Shown in pieces: positions 35,152 through 43,621 of a DNA stretch of 64,000 nt. The stretch spans positions 176,352 to 240,351 of the forward strand of contig NZ_FXUA01000008.1 of assembly GCF_900182815.1 (NCBI RefSeq), in the 5' to 3' direction. The notes under the pieces were generated by a model. The model saw nothing but the letters and a program-made list of their open reading frames with translations, searched no databases and was not told the DNA's origin. The stretch's first letter is position 1. The number at the start of each line of letters is the position of its first letter. This stretch comes from Algoriphagus winogradskyi. Lineage in GTDB: Bacteria > Bacteroidota > Bacteroidia > Cytophagales > Cyclobacteriaceae. The position numbers and the translations under genes are program-made.

Positions 35152-36873
35152 TTACAAGAGGTAAATAAGTGACATATTTAGACTTAGATTAAATAGCTTG
35201 TTTTCGGTGGAATGAAAAATATTATTTTCTGTGCTCCAGAAATTATAATTCAAGGACTGTGTAAAGCCAAGAGAGGATTTGAATAAGAGGTTTTTGAAGT
35301 TGTTCGAATAATTTATGTACAGCGTATTATCTATCCATGGCTTTACATGTAAGCCTGCACTTTTTGCATATCTATAAAAATTCGGATGATGTTCAGCTCT
35401 TTCAAGTTTAGCTGAGATCTCCTTTAGTCCGGTATAGTTTCCGATTTTTAGACTGTATAAATTTCCACTAATACCGGTATTTGCTCCCAATATTTGACCG
35501 CGGTTTGTCCATCCGTGTTTTACCTGGTAATTGTCATACGATCCCCTTCCACGATTAGGTATTCCATTTCCCCATCTTATAATATTATTTATGCTGAATT
35601 GTGTTTGAGACATTTCTCCTTGTATTCCTAATAAACTCGAGTTTGGAAGGGAGATATACTTGCTGAATCCTAATAAGAATGCTCTGCTGTGTTCTGGATT
35701 TAATAGAAGTTCTCGCCAACTTAATGGGTGATCATTTCTTGAATATTCAAAGTATATTTCTGTCTTTGCTTTAGGGATAACATATCTAGAAAATATACTT
35801 ACATTCTGATCTTCTCTTCTCTCAATATTTTCAATTTCACCTTCTCCTTCTTTAGGGAAAGGGGCGAAAATTGGAAAAAATCCTCTAAAGCTATTCTCCA
35901 TGTCTTCTCTGTAAATCTGAAATCCTCTTGTCATTCCAAGTGAAAATCCCGGAGTCCACTTTGGTGAATAGGATACTGTAATACCTGTGAAATATCGCCA
36001 AGATGTCTCATTAGCTCCATCTAGAAGAGCAGTATGTGCTCCATCACTGAAATGAGTTAATTCAGATCCTTTTAACTGACCAATCCAATAATTTCCCTCA
36101 AAAGACCCTAAAAATGTTTTTAAAGGACGATTGGTCTGCACTCTAAAATGATAAAAACCAGGAGCATTGTCACTTAGAACCAATGAATTAAATTGTCCTG
36201 GACCTGACCACAGATTCTCAGAAGAGAATCCAAAAGAAATACCATCGAAATTCATCATAATATGAGAATTTCCTAAAGAGAACTCTGATATAGAAGAGGT
36301 TCCAAATCTTGTAGGATTATCTATATCATAAGCACTTCTGCCTAAATATACAAAGTAGCTCTCTGGCGCATCCTCTGGATATTCCTCAAAGGCTGCATTT
36401 TGGGCATAATGATATTGAGGATATAACTGTATAGAGAGCTTTCCCAGCTTCATATGAACACCGGCGCTAGCTACTGTCTGTATTCCCTTTGCTGGGATCA
36501 AGGCTCCATTAGTCCATCCTCCTGGTAGGGTCGAATTGTAAACCGTAGTAAGTTGTAGCGGTAGGGCTGAAAGTTTGAATTTCCCTGATCTGCTTTGAGG
36601 AAGGCTTAACTTTGTTTCGTACCCTCTTGTTGAATCGGTTAGAAAAGGGCTTTCAAATTCTTTAAATGCAAATTCAACGTTTATTGGCCTTACATTAAAG
36701 CTGAAATCCCGGTTCACATTCCCTATCACCTGTTCTCTTCTTAGGTAATCATTTAAGATAGAGAAGTTTGTTGGGATGTTTTGACTTAGAGCATTACTAA
36801 TAAATAGGATAAAAAACAGGAACGAAAAGATGGTGTTTAGCTTTGCCAAGGTCAATAGTGGTTTAATTTTCAA
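35152..36873 (-). CDS. Capsule assembly Wzi-family outer-membrane protein
   Basis: 573 residues with a signal peptide (hydrophobic 14-28, cut near ALSQ). The rest is rich in amphipathic beta strands, as in an outer-membrane barrel, and carries the Bacteroidota Wzi-family block SSENLWSGPGQFNSLVLSDN followed by GFYHFRVQTNRP. In E. coli Wzi holds capsule at the cell surface. The gene faces the cluster head-on, with its stop 104 bases from the end of the PssE-like gene, so it has its own promoter in 36874-37354. Confidence 0.88.
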   Translation of the reverse strand: MKIKPLLTLAKLNTIFSFLFFILFISNALSQNIPTNFSILNDYLRREQVIGNVNRDFSFNVRPINVEFAFKEFESPFLTDSTRGYETKLSLPQSRSGKFKLSALPLQLTTVYNSTLPGGWTNGALIPAKGIQTVASAGVHMKLGKLSIQLYPQYHYAQNAAFEEYPEDAPESYFVYLGRSAYDIDNPTRFGTSSISEFSLGNSHIMMNFDGISFGFSSENLWSGPGQFNSLVLSDNAPGFYHFRVQTNRPLKTFLGSFEGNYWIGQLKGSELTHFSDGAHTALLDGANETSWRYFTGITVSYSPKWTPGFSLGMTRGFQIYREDMENSFRGFFPIFAPFPKEGEGEIENIERREDQNVSIFSRYVIPKAKTEIYFEYSRNDHPLSWRELLLNPEHSRAFLLGFSKYISLPNSSLLGIQGEMSQTQFSINNIIRWGNGIPNRGRGSYDNYQVKHGWTNRGQILGANTGISGNLYSLKIGNYTGLKEISAKLERAEHHPNFYRYAKSAGLHVKPWIDNTLYINYSNNFKNLLFKSSLGFTQSLNYNFWSTENNIFHSTENKLFNLSLNMSLIYLL

Positions 36874-37354
36874 TTAATGGGCTTGGGTATAACCGTAGCG
36901 TAAATCTACACAAACTTACTTATATAAATTCCTTAGCCGTGTAATAATGGATTATATACGTTTGAGCCAATATCTGGCCATCTGGTCGCTATCTGGTCTA
37001 AGTCTCAAGACTTAGACCTAAGATAATGCAGTCTTCAGACTGCCATTGGTTCTTTTGCCGTATATCCCGAAGCTCCCGTTTCATGCATTTCTAAACATTG
37101 GAAGCTTTCAACGTCCTGTGGACAGGGAAATCTCGTCAGTGGACGATTATCTGTTGCTTTCTACAAACAGTCTTTAATTACTGGCATCATTGGGGATAAT
37201 GAGATTCTTTGTTACGTTTTATACTTTGAAAATATAAATAGCAAATAATCTTATATTTTTTGATTTATATAGGGTGTTAAATGCTGTATATATCTAAATG
37301 ACAATGGTTTAGGGAATTGGCGGTATCTTTGCAGAACACCCTCACCATTTCAAG
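36874..37354. other. Divergent intergenic region with hairpins
   Basis: Between the leftward wzi and rightward surface-protein genes. A perfect hairpin GGTCTAAGTC-TCAA-GACTTAGACC lies at 36995-37018 and a second, CAGTCT-TC-AGACTG, at 37029-37042. The string at 37180-37205 is a diverged copy of 2570-2595. These belong to the dispersed hairpin family also seen at 54831-55270. No gene in the stretch. Confidence 0.6.
37324..37331 (+). promoter_or_regulatory. Bacteroidota -7 promoter box (TATCTTTG)
   Basis: TATCTTTG matches the TAnnTTTG consensus exactly and lies 24 bases before the TTG start of the surface protein, giving a very short 5' leader. The -33 region holds no clear TTTG. Its position supports the TTG start at 37355. 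Confidence 0.55.
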
Positions 37355-40090
37355 TTGAAACGAAAAGAACAATTTCCCTTTGGGAAGATTGCAGCCCTAT
37401 ATTTATTCATTCTGGTTGGTATCCTCTTAGCTTTTGAATTGTCTTCCCAGGGCATTAAAGCCAATACAATAGGCATTACACATGCCAACCATAACACACC
37501 AGAGTTAGTCGGTGATGCTAACCTGTGCTTGGTCCTCGGAAGGACAATTGGAACTTATAGTGCGGGAGGAAGTATTGATGACGTTTATGAATGGACTGTA
37601 ACCGATTCAGCTGGAGAGGAAATTTTTAGTAATAGCGGAGGACAGCAATTTGAAACTATCCAAGTGGTGTTTAATGATGCTGGGGACTATGTCGTATCCA
37701 TAAAAATTCGGCGTGGGACAAATTCTGATTTTTATCAGAGCCGTATGAATGTTACCATTCAAAAAGGACCGGATAAAATTGCACTTCAATCGGATTATTT
37801 ACTGTGCGGTGACAATCCGGTAATTCTAACTGCACTGGACCCAGGTACGCCCAACCTTGGGAATTACTCCATAATCTGGAGAGATATAGATAAAAATGTA
37901 TTAGAAACAGGCAATGAATTAATCGTTAATTCGCCGGGTATTTATTTGGTGGAATTATATCTTAATAATGATGACAATAGTAAGACCTGCACGGTAAATG
38001 GGACTACGTATGTAGGTCCTGCTATAGATTTTCAGATTCTTAAATCTAAGGCGAAAATCTGTGAAGGTGGAAGTGTTCTATTTACCACAGATATTCCCTT
38101 GTCTGGGGAATGGTTTATCCGTAAAAAATCAGAATCAAATAAAATCAGCTTGGGAAATGCTTATGAGCTTGAACTTTTATCTTCTGATCTCTCCGGCCCA
38201 GGAATTTATGAAGTAAGCTTTAGTGTCCCAAGCCTTGATTTTCCTGATTGCCCTTCAGAAAGAAAAACTGAATTTGAAATAATACAAGCTCCCCAGGTTG
38301 AAATCAGACTTCTAGATGAACCTGAGCAATGTGATAATCCTAACGGTAGCATGCAGGTATTGGTAATGTCGAATTTAGAATCGATTTCCATTCCAGAACT
38401 GGATTTTTATAAACAGGATATTGCGGCAGGGGAGGTATTTACATTTGACAACCTTAAACCAAGAGTATACCTGGTACAGCTGGTGCAAAATGGCTGTGTT
38501 ACCAATAAACTGATTCAACTGAAATCTGAGGATTGGTCCAATATTCCTCCAGATCAGTTTAATATAGTTTTAAGCCAAATAGATGAAACTTGTGCTGTAG
38601 AGGAAATAATCCCTGGCAATCTTAGTGTAGCGCTAGCCGGGCCAATAGAAGATGGAATGTTTCGCATACTTTCCTCAGAAAAGGGAGTAGTTGCATCTGG
38701 AGCAATTCCTGTAGATGGAAAATTCGACATAGATCTCAATGCAGGGAATTACCTGCTTGAAATTACAATAGGAAACTGCACCTACCCCATAGAATCTTTT
38801 ACTATACTTGATCAGCCTCAGGTAGCAGTGAGCGTTCCTTCAACCATAAACATTTGTGAATCCTACCTGTTTGTTCCGGAAACAAGCGATGAACTGCTAT
38901 TTACTTTAACTTTTCCTAATGGGGAACTGCAATCTTTAAAAACCGGGGAAGCGTTTACTTTAACTGAAGAGGGTAATTATACCCTGCTAGCGGAGCCATT
39001 GGACGAAAATTCAACCCTTTGTCTCAAAAGAATGAATTTCACAGCAAGCTTACTATCTCCATTTTCATTTTCCGCTGTGCTTATTGAGGAAAATTGCTTT
39101 GATCCTATAAGATACCGGGCAGAATTGGAAGGGATCAGAGCTAGTGAAGTAAGTATACGCTGGTTCGATTCTGACGGAATAATTGTAGGCAGAAGTATGG
39201 AATTCTATCCTTCATACATAGGCGAATTCTCTCTTTCTGTAATGCCTATTTCAAGTGGATTCTGTCCTACTATACCTGTCGCATTTGAAGTTAAAGCCCC
39301 CATTACGCAAGTGCCCATGGACCTGGATTTAAGTAAAAGTTGTGACGATAGGGAAGCGGTCATCATATCTTTGACTACAAATCCGGAAATTGAATTACGT
39401 ACTGAGTGGATATATTATGATGAATCAGGCGCACGTGCAGAACTAGACTCTTTGAACGAGCTTTTTGATATAAAAGTCTATAAGAGTGGAACCTATGAAG
39501 CGGTAGCTTATACCAAACTAGGTTGTGAAGTTGGTAGGAATCTAATCCAAGTTGAGGTTTCCGAACCTTACCCGGCACCGGATCTAGATCTCCTTTACCC
39601 TGTCTGTTCAAAAAACAACAGTATTCCTCCTATAGATCCGGGTGAATATGACGAATATGAGTGGTATTTTGGTGATCAATTGGTATCTAATCAGCGACTC
39701 TTTAAACCAGATAAAATTGGTAAATATCAGTTGAGGGTAACAACAGCGGAAGGCTGTATTCTGCTGGAAAACTTTAGCACTCATGATGTCTGCGATTTCA
39801 AGGTGGTCTTTCCCAATGCCATGATTCTGGGAAACCCACAAAAGAATTTCAGGGTTTTTATAAGTGAAGATATTACGGACGCTGAGTTGTTTATATTAAA
39901 CCGGCAGGGGGAACTTATTCACCATGTCTCTACCAATAATGTACCCATAGAAGCTCCGGTTTTTATATGGGATGGCAAATTCAACGGCCAGTATGTTCCA
40001 GTAGGGAATTATGCATTTGTAGTTATACTTCGTAACCCCCCTTATGGAATCGAAGAAAGGGAAACCGGATCATTACTGGTATTGCAGTAA
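37355..40090 (+). CDS. Large secreted surface protein with gliding-motility-type C-terminal domain
   Basis: 911 residues, TTG start at 37355 followed by basic residues and a hydrophobic segment (about 12-28), a signal peptide. The middle consists of several Ig/PKD-like beta segments with scattered Cys. The last 95 residues (VVFPNAMILGNPQKNFRVFI, then LFILNRQGELIH and WDGKFNGQYVPVGNYAFVV) match the CHU_C domain, the type B sorting signal for type IX secretion. So it is probably exported across the outer membrane and placed on the surface. The binding partner is unknown. Its proximity to wzi is suggestive only. Confidence 0.85.
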   Translation: MKRKEQFPFGKIAALYLFILVGILLAFELSSQGIKANTIGITHANHNTPELVGDANLCLVLGRTIGTYSAGGSIDDVYEWTVTDSAGEEIFSNSGGQQFETIQVVFNDAGDYVVSIKIRRGTNSDFYQSRMNVTIQKGPDKIALQSDYLLCGDNPVILTALDPGTPNLGNYSIIWRDIDKNVLETGNELIVNSPGIYLVELYLNNDDNSKTCTVNGTTYVGPAIDFQILKSKAKICEGGSVLFTTDIPLSGEWFIRKKSESNKISLGNAYELELLSSDLSGPGIYEVSFSVPSLDFPDCPSERKTEFEIIQAPQVEIRLLDEPEQCDNPNGSMQVLVMSNLESISIPELDFYKQDIAAGEVFTFDNLKPRVYLVQLVQNGCVTNKLIQLKSEDWSNIPPDQFNIVLSQIDETCAVEEIIPGNLSVALAGPIEDGMFRILSSEKGVVASGAIPVDGKFDIDLNAGNYLLEITIGNCTYPIESFTILDQPQVAVSVPSTINICESYLFVPETSDELLFTLTFPNGELQSLKTGEAFTLTEEGNYTLLAEPLDENSTLCLKRMNFTASLLSPFSFSAVLIEENCFDPIRYRAELEGIRASEVSIRWFDSDGIIVGRSMEFYPSYIGEFSLSVMPISSGFCPTIPVAFEVKAPITQVPMDLDLSKSCDDREAVIISLTTNPEIELRTEWIYYDESGARAELDSLNELFDIKVYKSGTYEAVAYTKLGCEVGRNLIQVEVSEPYPAPDLDLLYPVCSKNNSIPPIDPGEYDEYEWYFGDQLVSNQRLFKPDKIGKYQLRVTTAEGCILLENFSTHDVCDFKVVFPNAMILGNPQKNFRVFISEDITDAELFILNRQGELIHHVSTNNVPIEAPVFIWDGKFNGQYVPVGNYAFVVILRNPPYGIEERETGSLLVLQ

Positions 40091-40668
40091 GTTTTGGGTG
40101 TCTTTTTCCTGGTCAGTTGTATTCTATTGAAAATATTCATAGAATTTGATGGTTGTTATTTCTGGACTGCCTATAATCTTCATCACCCTAGCTAACTTCA
40201 TAATATTTCTCTCTGAATTACCCCCGTCATTGGGATTTGAATATCGGGTGAGGCACTCTCCTGTAGAGCCTGGGCCGCATACTTACGGGAAGAGGGAATT
40301 TGATAAGTTGGAGAAGGGCTTTTTTTCTATCCTTACTTTATGACTAAGCATAATTTCCATTCCTTCAAAGCAGATGAACACTTGAATACCAGCTATTAAC
40401 GATAAGAGCCAAAAATCAATTGATACTTCACCTTTGCGATAAATATGGAGAGGTTGAATAATAGGTGCAATGAGGTTTTTAAGGCCAGTCCGGACAATTC
40501 GATAAATTGATATCTTGATATTTTTTAAAGTCAATTGAATATACAGCTCTCACACGCCGATGAATTCTGATTGACAAAATTTTATCTGATAATTTTTCAT
40601 GGGAAAATTTTCCTATATTTGTTTTAACCCTATTGGTTTTAATCAAGTATTAAAGGTAAAATTACCTC
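40091..40668. other. Intergenic region left of the defence block
   Basis: About 580 bases. Short frames here (40146-40343 plus, 40283-40534 minus) lack protein-like features and overlap each other. The only clear signal is the promoter box at 40614-40621. Confidence 0.5.
40614..40621 (+). promoter_or_regulatory. Bacteroidota -7 promoter box (TATATTTG)
   Basis: Exact TAnnTTTG match 48 bases before the ATG of the XRE/ImmA gene. A TTGACA at 40571-40576 is too far upstream to be its -33 element. Likely promoter of the two-gene unit 40669-42364. Confidence 0.5.
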
Positions 40669-41850
40669 ATGAAAAGCGATATTGATAAATTATTAGAAAA
40701 TATATTCAGAAGTGAAGAACTACCTTCTTTAAGAGAATTATTCGAACATAGAATCAAACAGCTGAATATAACCAAATCCCAGGCTTACGATGCATTGGAA
40801 ATGGACAAAAAATCCGTTGAGCCGATTTTGGACAATGATGCCAAGCAGGTCGACACCATAAAGCTTCTCAAAATCGGTGAGTTCCTTGATCTTGATGTCG
40901 AGAAAACAATTCAGCTTTATCTAAATCAGAATACGGCTGAAAAAACCAAAGAATTAAACAGGACAAGAAAAGCAAAGTTCATTTTTGAGAATTTCGACTT
41001 AGCTGGCCTTAAAAAGCTTGGGTTTATTAATGATATAAAGAATTTGGCGGAAATCGAGGAACGGATTGTTGCTTTTTTTGGCCTTAAAAACATCTTTGAA
41101 TACAAGGATGAAATCCTTACTAGGGTTGCCTTCAGTAAATCAAAAATATCCACTAGTGAAAAGCAAAGAACGTTTTGGATTAAGGTTGCCTATGCACAGT
41201 TTGAGGATATCAATAATCCACATGAGTTTGACCGGGAAAGATTAAAACAGCTAATCAGCCGAATAAAGCCTTTTACCAGAAACGAGAGGGATGGTTTCTT
41301 TACGGTATGCAAGGCATTGTACCATGCAGGGGTTACGGTGATTTTTCAAAGGCACATGCCACATACACAAGTCAGGGGAGCCACCTTCGTGGTGAATAAC
41401 AAACCATGCATTATCATTACAGACCTGTTTAAAAGGTATGGGACTATATGGTTCTCGCTAATGCACGAATTGTTTCATGCACTATACCACTTGGAAGAGA
41501 TAAAAACCCGGACCTTCCACCTTACAGGCGAAGCTGATTTATGGCTAGACAATGAAGAAGAGGCAGATGATTTCGCCAGAAGGTATTTTTTGCCTGAAGA
41601 GAGATATAAATTCATCATTCCCACCATTTCCAACCATTTTGTGGTACAGAAATATGCGAAAGAATGGGATATCCATCCCTGCTTGATATACAATTTTTAC
41701 TGCTATGACAACCCTTCCTATTGGCCGGCATTTCACAAATATGACCCGGGACTGGATGAATCAGTAAGCAAGATAAATGCGATGCCATTTAATAAAGAGA
41801 CGGTAAGTGAAATAGTATTGGAGATCAAAAATAATTTAGAACTGGTTTGA
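40669..41850 (+). CDS. XRE-like HTH and ImmA/IrrE metallopeptidase protein
   Basis: 393 residues. The N-terminal 90 residues look like a helix-turn-helix (LRELFEHRIKQLNITKSQAY, then KLLKIGEFLDLD). The C-terminal half is an ImmA/IrrE-type zinc peptidase with HEXXH as HELFH in SLMHELFHALYHL and a distal acidic stretch DNEEEADDFARRYFLP. Proteins of this class cleave a partner repressor after a stress or foreign-DNA signal. It is 2 bases before the gene at 41852, an obvious partner candidate. It is on the left side of the CBASS operon, as part of a defence or mobile segment. Confidence 0.85.
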   Translation: MKSDIDKLLENIFRSEELPSLRELFEHRIKQLNITKSQAYDALEMDKKSVEPILDNDAKQVDTIKLLKIGEFLDLDVEKTIQLYLNQNTAEKTKELNRTRKAKFIFENFDLAGLKKLGFINDIKNLAEIEERIVAFFGLKNIFEYKDEILTRVAFSKSKISTSEKQRTFWIKVAYAQFEDINNPHEFDRERLKQLISRIKPFTRNERDGFFTVCKALYHAGVTVIFQRHMPHTQVRGATFVVNNKPCIIITDLFKRYGTIWFSLMHELFHALYHLEEIKTRTFHLTGEADLWLDNEEEADDFARRYFLPEERYKFIIPTISNHFVVQKYAKEWDIHPCLIYNFYCYDNPSYWPAFHKYDPGLDESVSKINAMPFNKETVSEIVLEIKNNLELV

Positions 41851-41851
41851 T

Positions 41852-42364
41852 ATGAGTGAAGAAAGCAACGATAAGGAACAGCAGAAAAAGTCCGAGGAGC
41901 AAAAGAGGCTAGAAAAAGAAAAAAGGCAAAGAGAGATTGAAGAAATCCTCTCTGAAGCAAATGCCAAAACCGGAGAACAACTGGTCCTCGATGAACTTGG
42001 TGGGCTAAAATCGCAAAATGAACTGAAGGAATTTGCTTTGGGGCAAATCCCTGATGATCCAGAGCAAAAGTACGATGTGTATTATAAAGGAGTTGAGAAG
42101 CTCTTAAAGAAATTCTTGCCCGAGGGAGACAAATACAAATCTGCGAGAGAAGTCATCCGGGAAGAGAAGAAAATCTTCTTGACCCGTGGTAAGAAGCTGG
42201 ATAAAAAAGGAATCCGTCATGCCGACAGCAGAATGGGGTATATACAGGATATGGAGGAGATCATGAACCTGATTACCAAATGGGCTTTCGAAAGTAGAAA
42301 TTACTTTGAGCTGTATAGCCTGCTAAGAGATAAAAACAAAGAGCTTGGATATCATGACGAGTGA
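41852..42364 (+). CDS. Unknown protein paired with the ImmA-like gene
   Basis: 170 residues; no family recognised. The first 40 residues are a highly charged Lys/Glu helix, probably a coiled coil (EESNDKEQQKKSEEQKRLEK). The rest is predicted helical with a conserved-looking KYKSAREVIREEKKIFLTRG and MGYIQDMEEIMNLITKWAF. No HTH, signal peptide or membrane segment. Its start is 2 bases after the ImmA-like stop, so the two are co-translated; it could be the regulated partner or a toxin/antitoxin subunit, which is a guess. Confidence 0.7.
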   Translation: MSEESNDKEQQKKSEEQKRLEKEKRQREIEEILSEANAKTGEQLVLDELGGLKSQNELKEFALGQIPDDPEQKYDVYYKGVEKLLKKFLPEGDKYKSAREVIREEKKIFLTRGKKLDKKGIRHADSRMGYIQDMEEIMNLITKWAFESRNYFELYSLLRDKNKELGYHDE

Positions 42365-42756
42365 GAAAGCTGAAGAAATGAAAGATGAATACAAATAAAT
42401 GACTGACAGAATAGGTTTTATGAAGTTTGATATGTCATGTTGACACCAAAGCTGTCAGTAAATTTTGACAAACACACTGACAAACAGAATAATATTTGGC
42501 AGTCTGAGAGTAATTGAGACAGTTCATGTCCAAATATCAGATTTATAGATACTTGGCATGAACCCTGTTAAGAAAGGTTAACTTCTTTTGAAAAGAATTT
42601 AGTCAAAAGAGTAAAAAAATAAGGGGGAAGCTTCCGTTGGGAAAATAGGCTCCCCCGCTTTTACTTGGATTTAGGAACCCAAAGGTAAGAGTTTTTTTAT
42701 TTTCCCGGTAGGTAATACCTCTGCCTATTTGACAGAGGTGGTTAAACGCTAGAACA
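42365..42756. promoter_or_regulatory. Regulatory region with six TGACA/TGTCA half-sites
   Basis: Half-sites TGACA or TGTCA occur at 42404, 42433, 42441, 42453, 42466 and 42478. Two of them form TGTCA-TGT-TGACA (42433-42445), and ACTGACAG/CTGTCAGT (42402-42409 and 42452-42459) are perfect inverted repeats. This density suggests an operator array for the genes to the right. A GC-rich hairpin GGGGGA...TCCCCC follows at 42623-42656 with a short T-rich tail, a possible attenuator. No larger gene. Confidence 0.4.
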
Positions 42757-42867
42757 ATGGCAAAAACCGGAGATGGGAAGAAAATCGTCCCAGTGAAACC
42801 CTACACCAGAAAGGTGGGCGGGAAGAAAGTAGTGGTGCCTGGACATAGAAGATCCACACCGAATTAA
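42757..42867 (+). CDS. 36-residue basic small protein
   Basis: ATG at 42757 to TAA at 42867, peptide start MAKTGDGKKIVPVKPYTRKV, then a Gly-Lys-Val rich stretch and an HRRS end. Strongly basic, with no hydrophobic core. The VKPYTRKVGGKKV pattern resembles small Bacteroidota or phage ORFs of the type PHTRKVNGK. A terminator hairpin follows 15 bases after the stop, which supports a real transcription unit. Function unknown; possibly nucleic-acid binding. Confidence 0.55.
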   Translation: MAKTGDGKKIVPVKPYTRKVGGKKVVVPGHRRSTPN

Positions 42868-42882
42868 GGCCTTATTGGCTTC

Positions 42883-42908
42883 AGGCCGATCTGTGGTCGG
42901 CCTCTTTT
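42883..42908 (+). terminator. Rho-independent terminator after the 36-aa ORF
   Basis: AGGCCGAT-CTGTG-GTCGGCCT (42883-42903) followed by CTTTT. It separates the small basic ORF from the CBASS operon that starts at 42944, though leakage or antitermination could link them. Confidence 0.7.
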
Positions 42909-42943
42909 AAATATTTATCACCTTACCTTAAAAAAACAATGTT

Positions 42944-43621
42944 ATGGCTACTATTTCCATAAATCAACTGGCCGAGTTTTCCAAGGCGACAGAAAAAGGA
43001 AAAGCTAGAATTATTAAACAGCAGATTGTTCCAAATCCTTTCTTAATCCAGTGGTATCAACTTGCAAAAGCGAGACTGAAGAAAAGTATCTCTAAAAATT
43101 GGGATCTCAATCCCGTCTATTCTGGAATTGAGTTATTGAAAAGAAGGACACAGTTTAAGAATAACCGACAGCAGACTGACCAAAAGGTTTCTTTAGAAGC
43201 CCTACAGAGCTTTCTCAGTACCCCTGCTCCGCTCATACTTCAATCAATCGAGTATGAGAGGGTAATACCTGATACCAAAAGCCTTGTTTTGGGTAACTTA
43301 GATATCATTGTAGCTCCAGATGTGGTGTTTCGGACTGAAATAGATGGTCAAAAGTATTTGGGAGGTTTTAAAATCCATGTTAGTAAATCAAAAGTTTTTG
43401 ATCTAAAGCAATCCAGTTTGGTTGCCACTGTGCTTTGGAAGTATTTAGATCGAGAAGTGGCAAGAGAAGATGAGATTGTCATGCCAGGATTGTGTTTCTG
43501 CTATGATGTTTTCTCCAGTAGAATTGTTCCTGGAAATGAAGATTCAATTGCACTACTAGAAAATATAGATATATGGGGCCAAGAGGTAATCCAGATTTGG
43601 GATAGTTTAAGTCAGGCGTGA
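42944..43621 (+). CDS. Uncharacterised first gene of the CBASS operon
   Basis: 225 residues, no family recognised with confidence. The N-terminal third is helical and basic (KARIIKQQIVPNPFLIQWYQ); the middle to C-terminal part alternates strands and helices. The segment IIVAPDVVFRTEIDGQKYLG then GFKIHVSKSK has the spacing of a PD-(D/E)XK core (PD...K), but the usual acidic residue before the Lys is missing. It overlaps the Cap5-type gene by 4 bases, so it is a true operon member. An accessory factor, nuclease-like protein or CD-NTase regulator are all possible. Confidence 0.7.
   Translation: MATISINQLAEFSKATEKGKARIIKQQIVPNPFLIQWYQLAKARLKKSISKNWDLNPVYSGIELLKRRTQFKNNRQQTDQKVSLEALQSFLSTPAPLILQSIEYERVIPDTKSLVLGNLDIIVAPDVVFRTEIDGQKYLGGFKIHVSKSKVFDLKQSSLVATVLWKYLDREVAREDEIVMPGLCFCYDVFSSRIVPGNEDSIALLENIDIWGQEVIQIWDSLSQA

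Noticed and set aside
40146..40534. Short frames on both strands before the ImmA-like gene
   Set aside because: They overlap each other on opposite strands and lack start-site or protein support.
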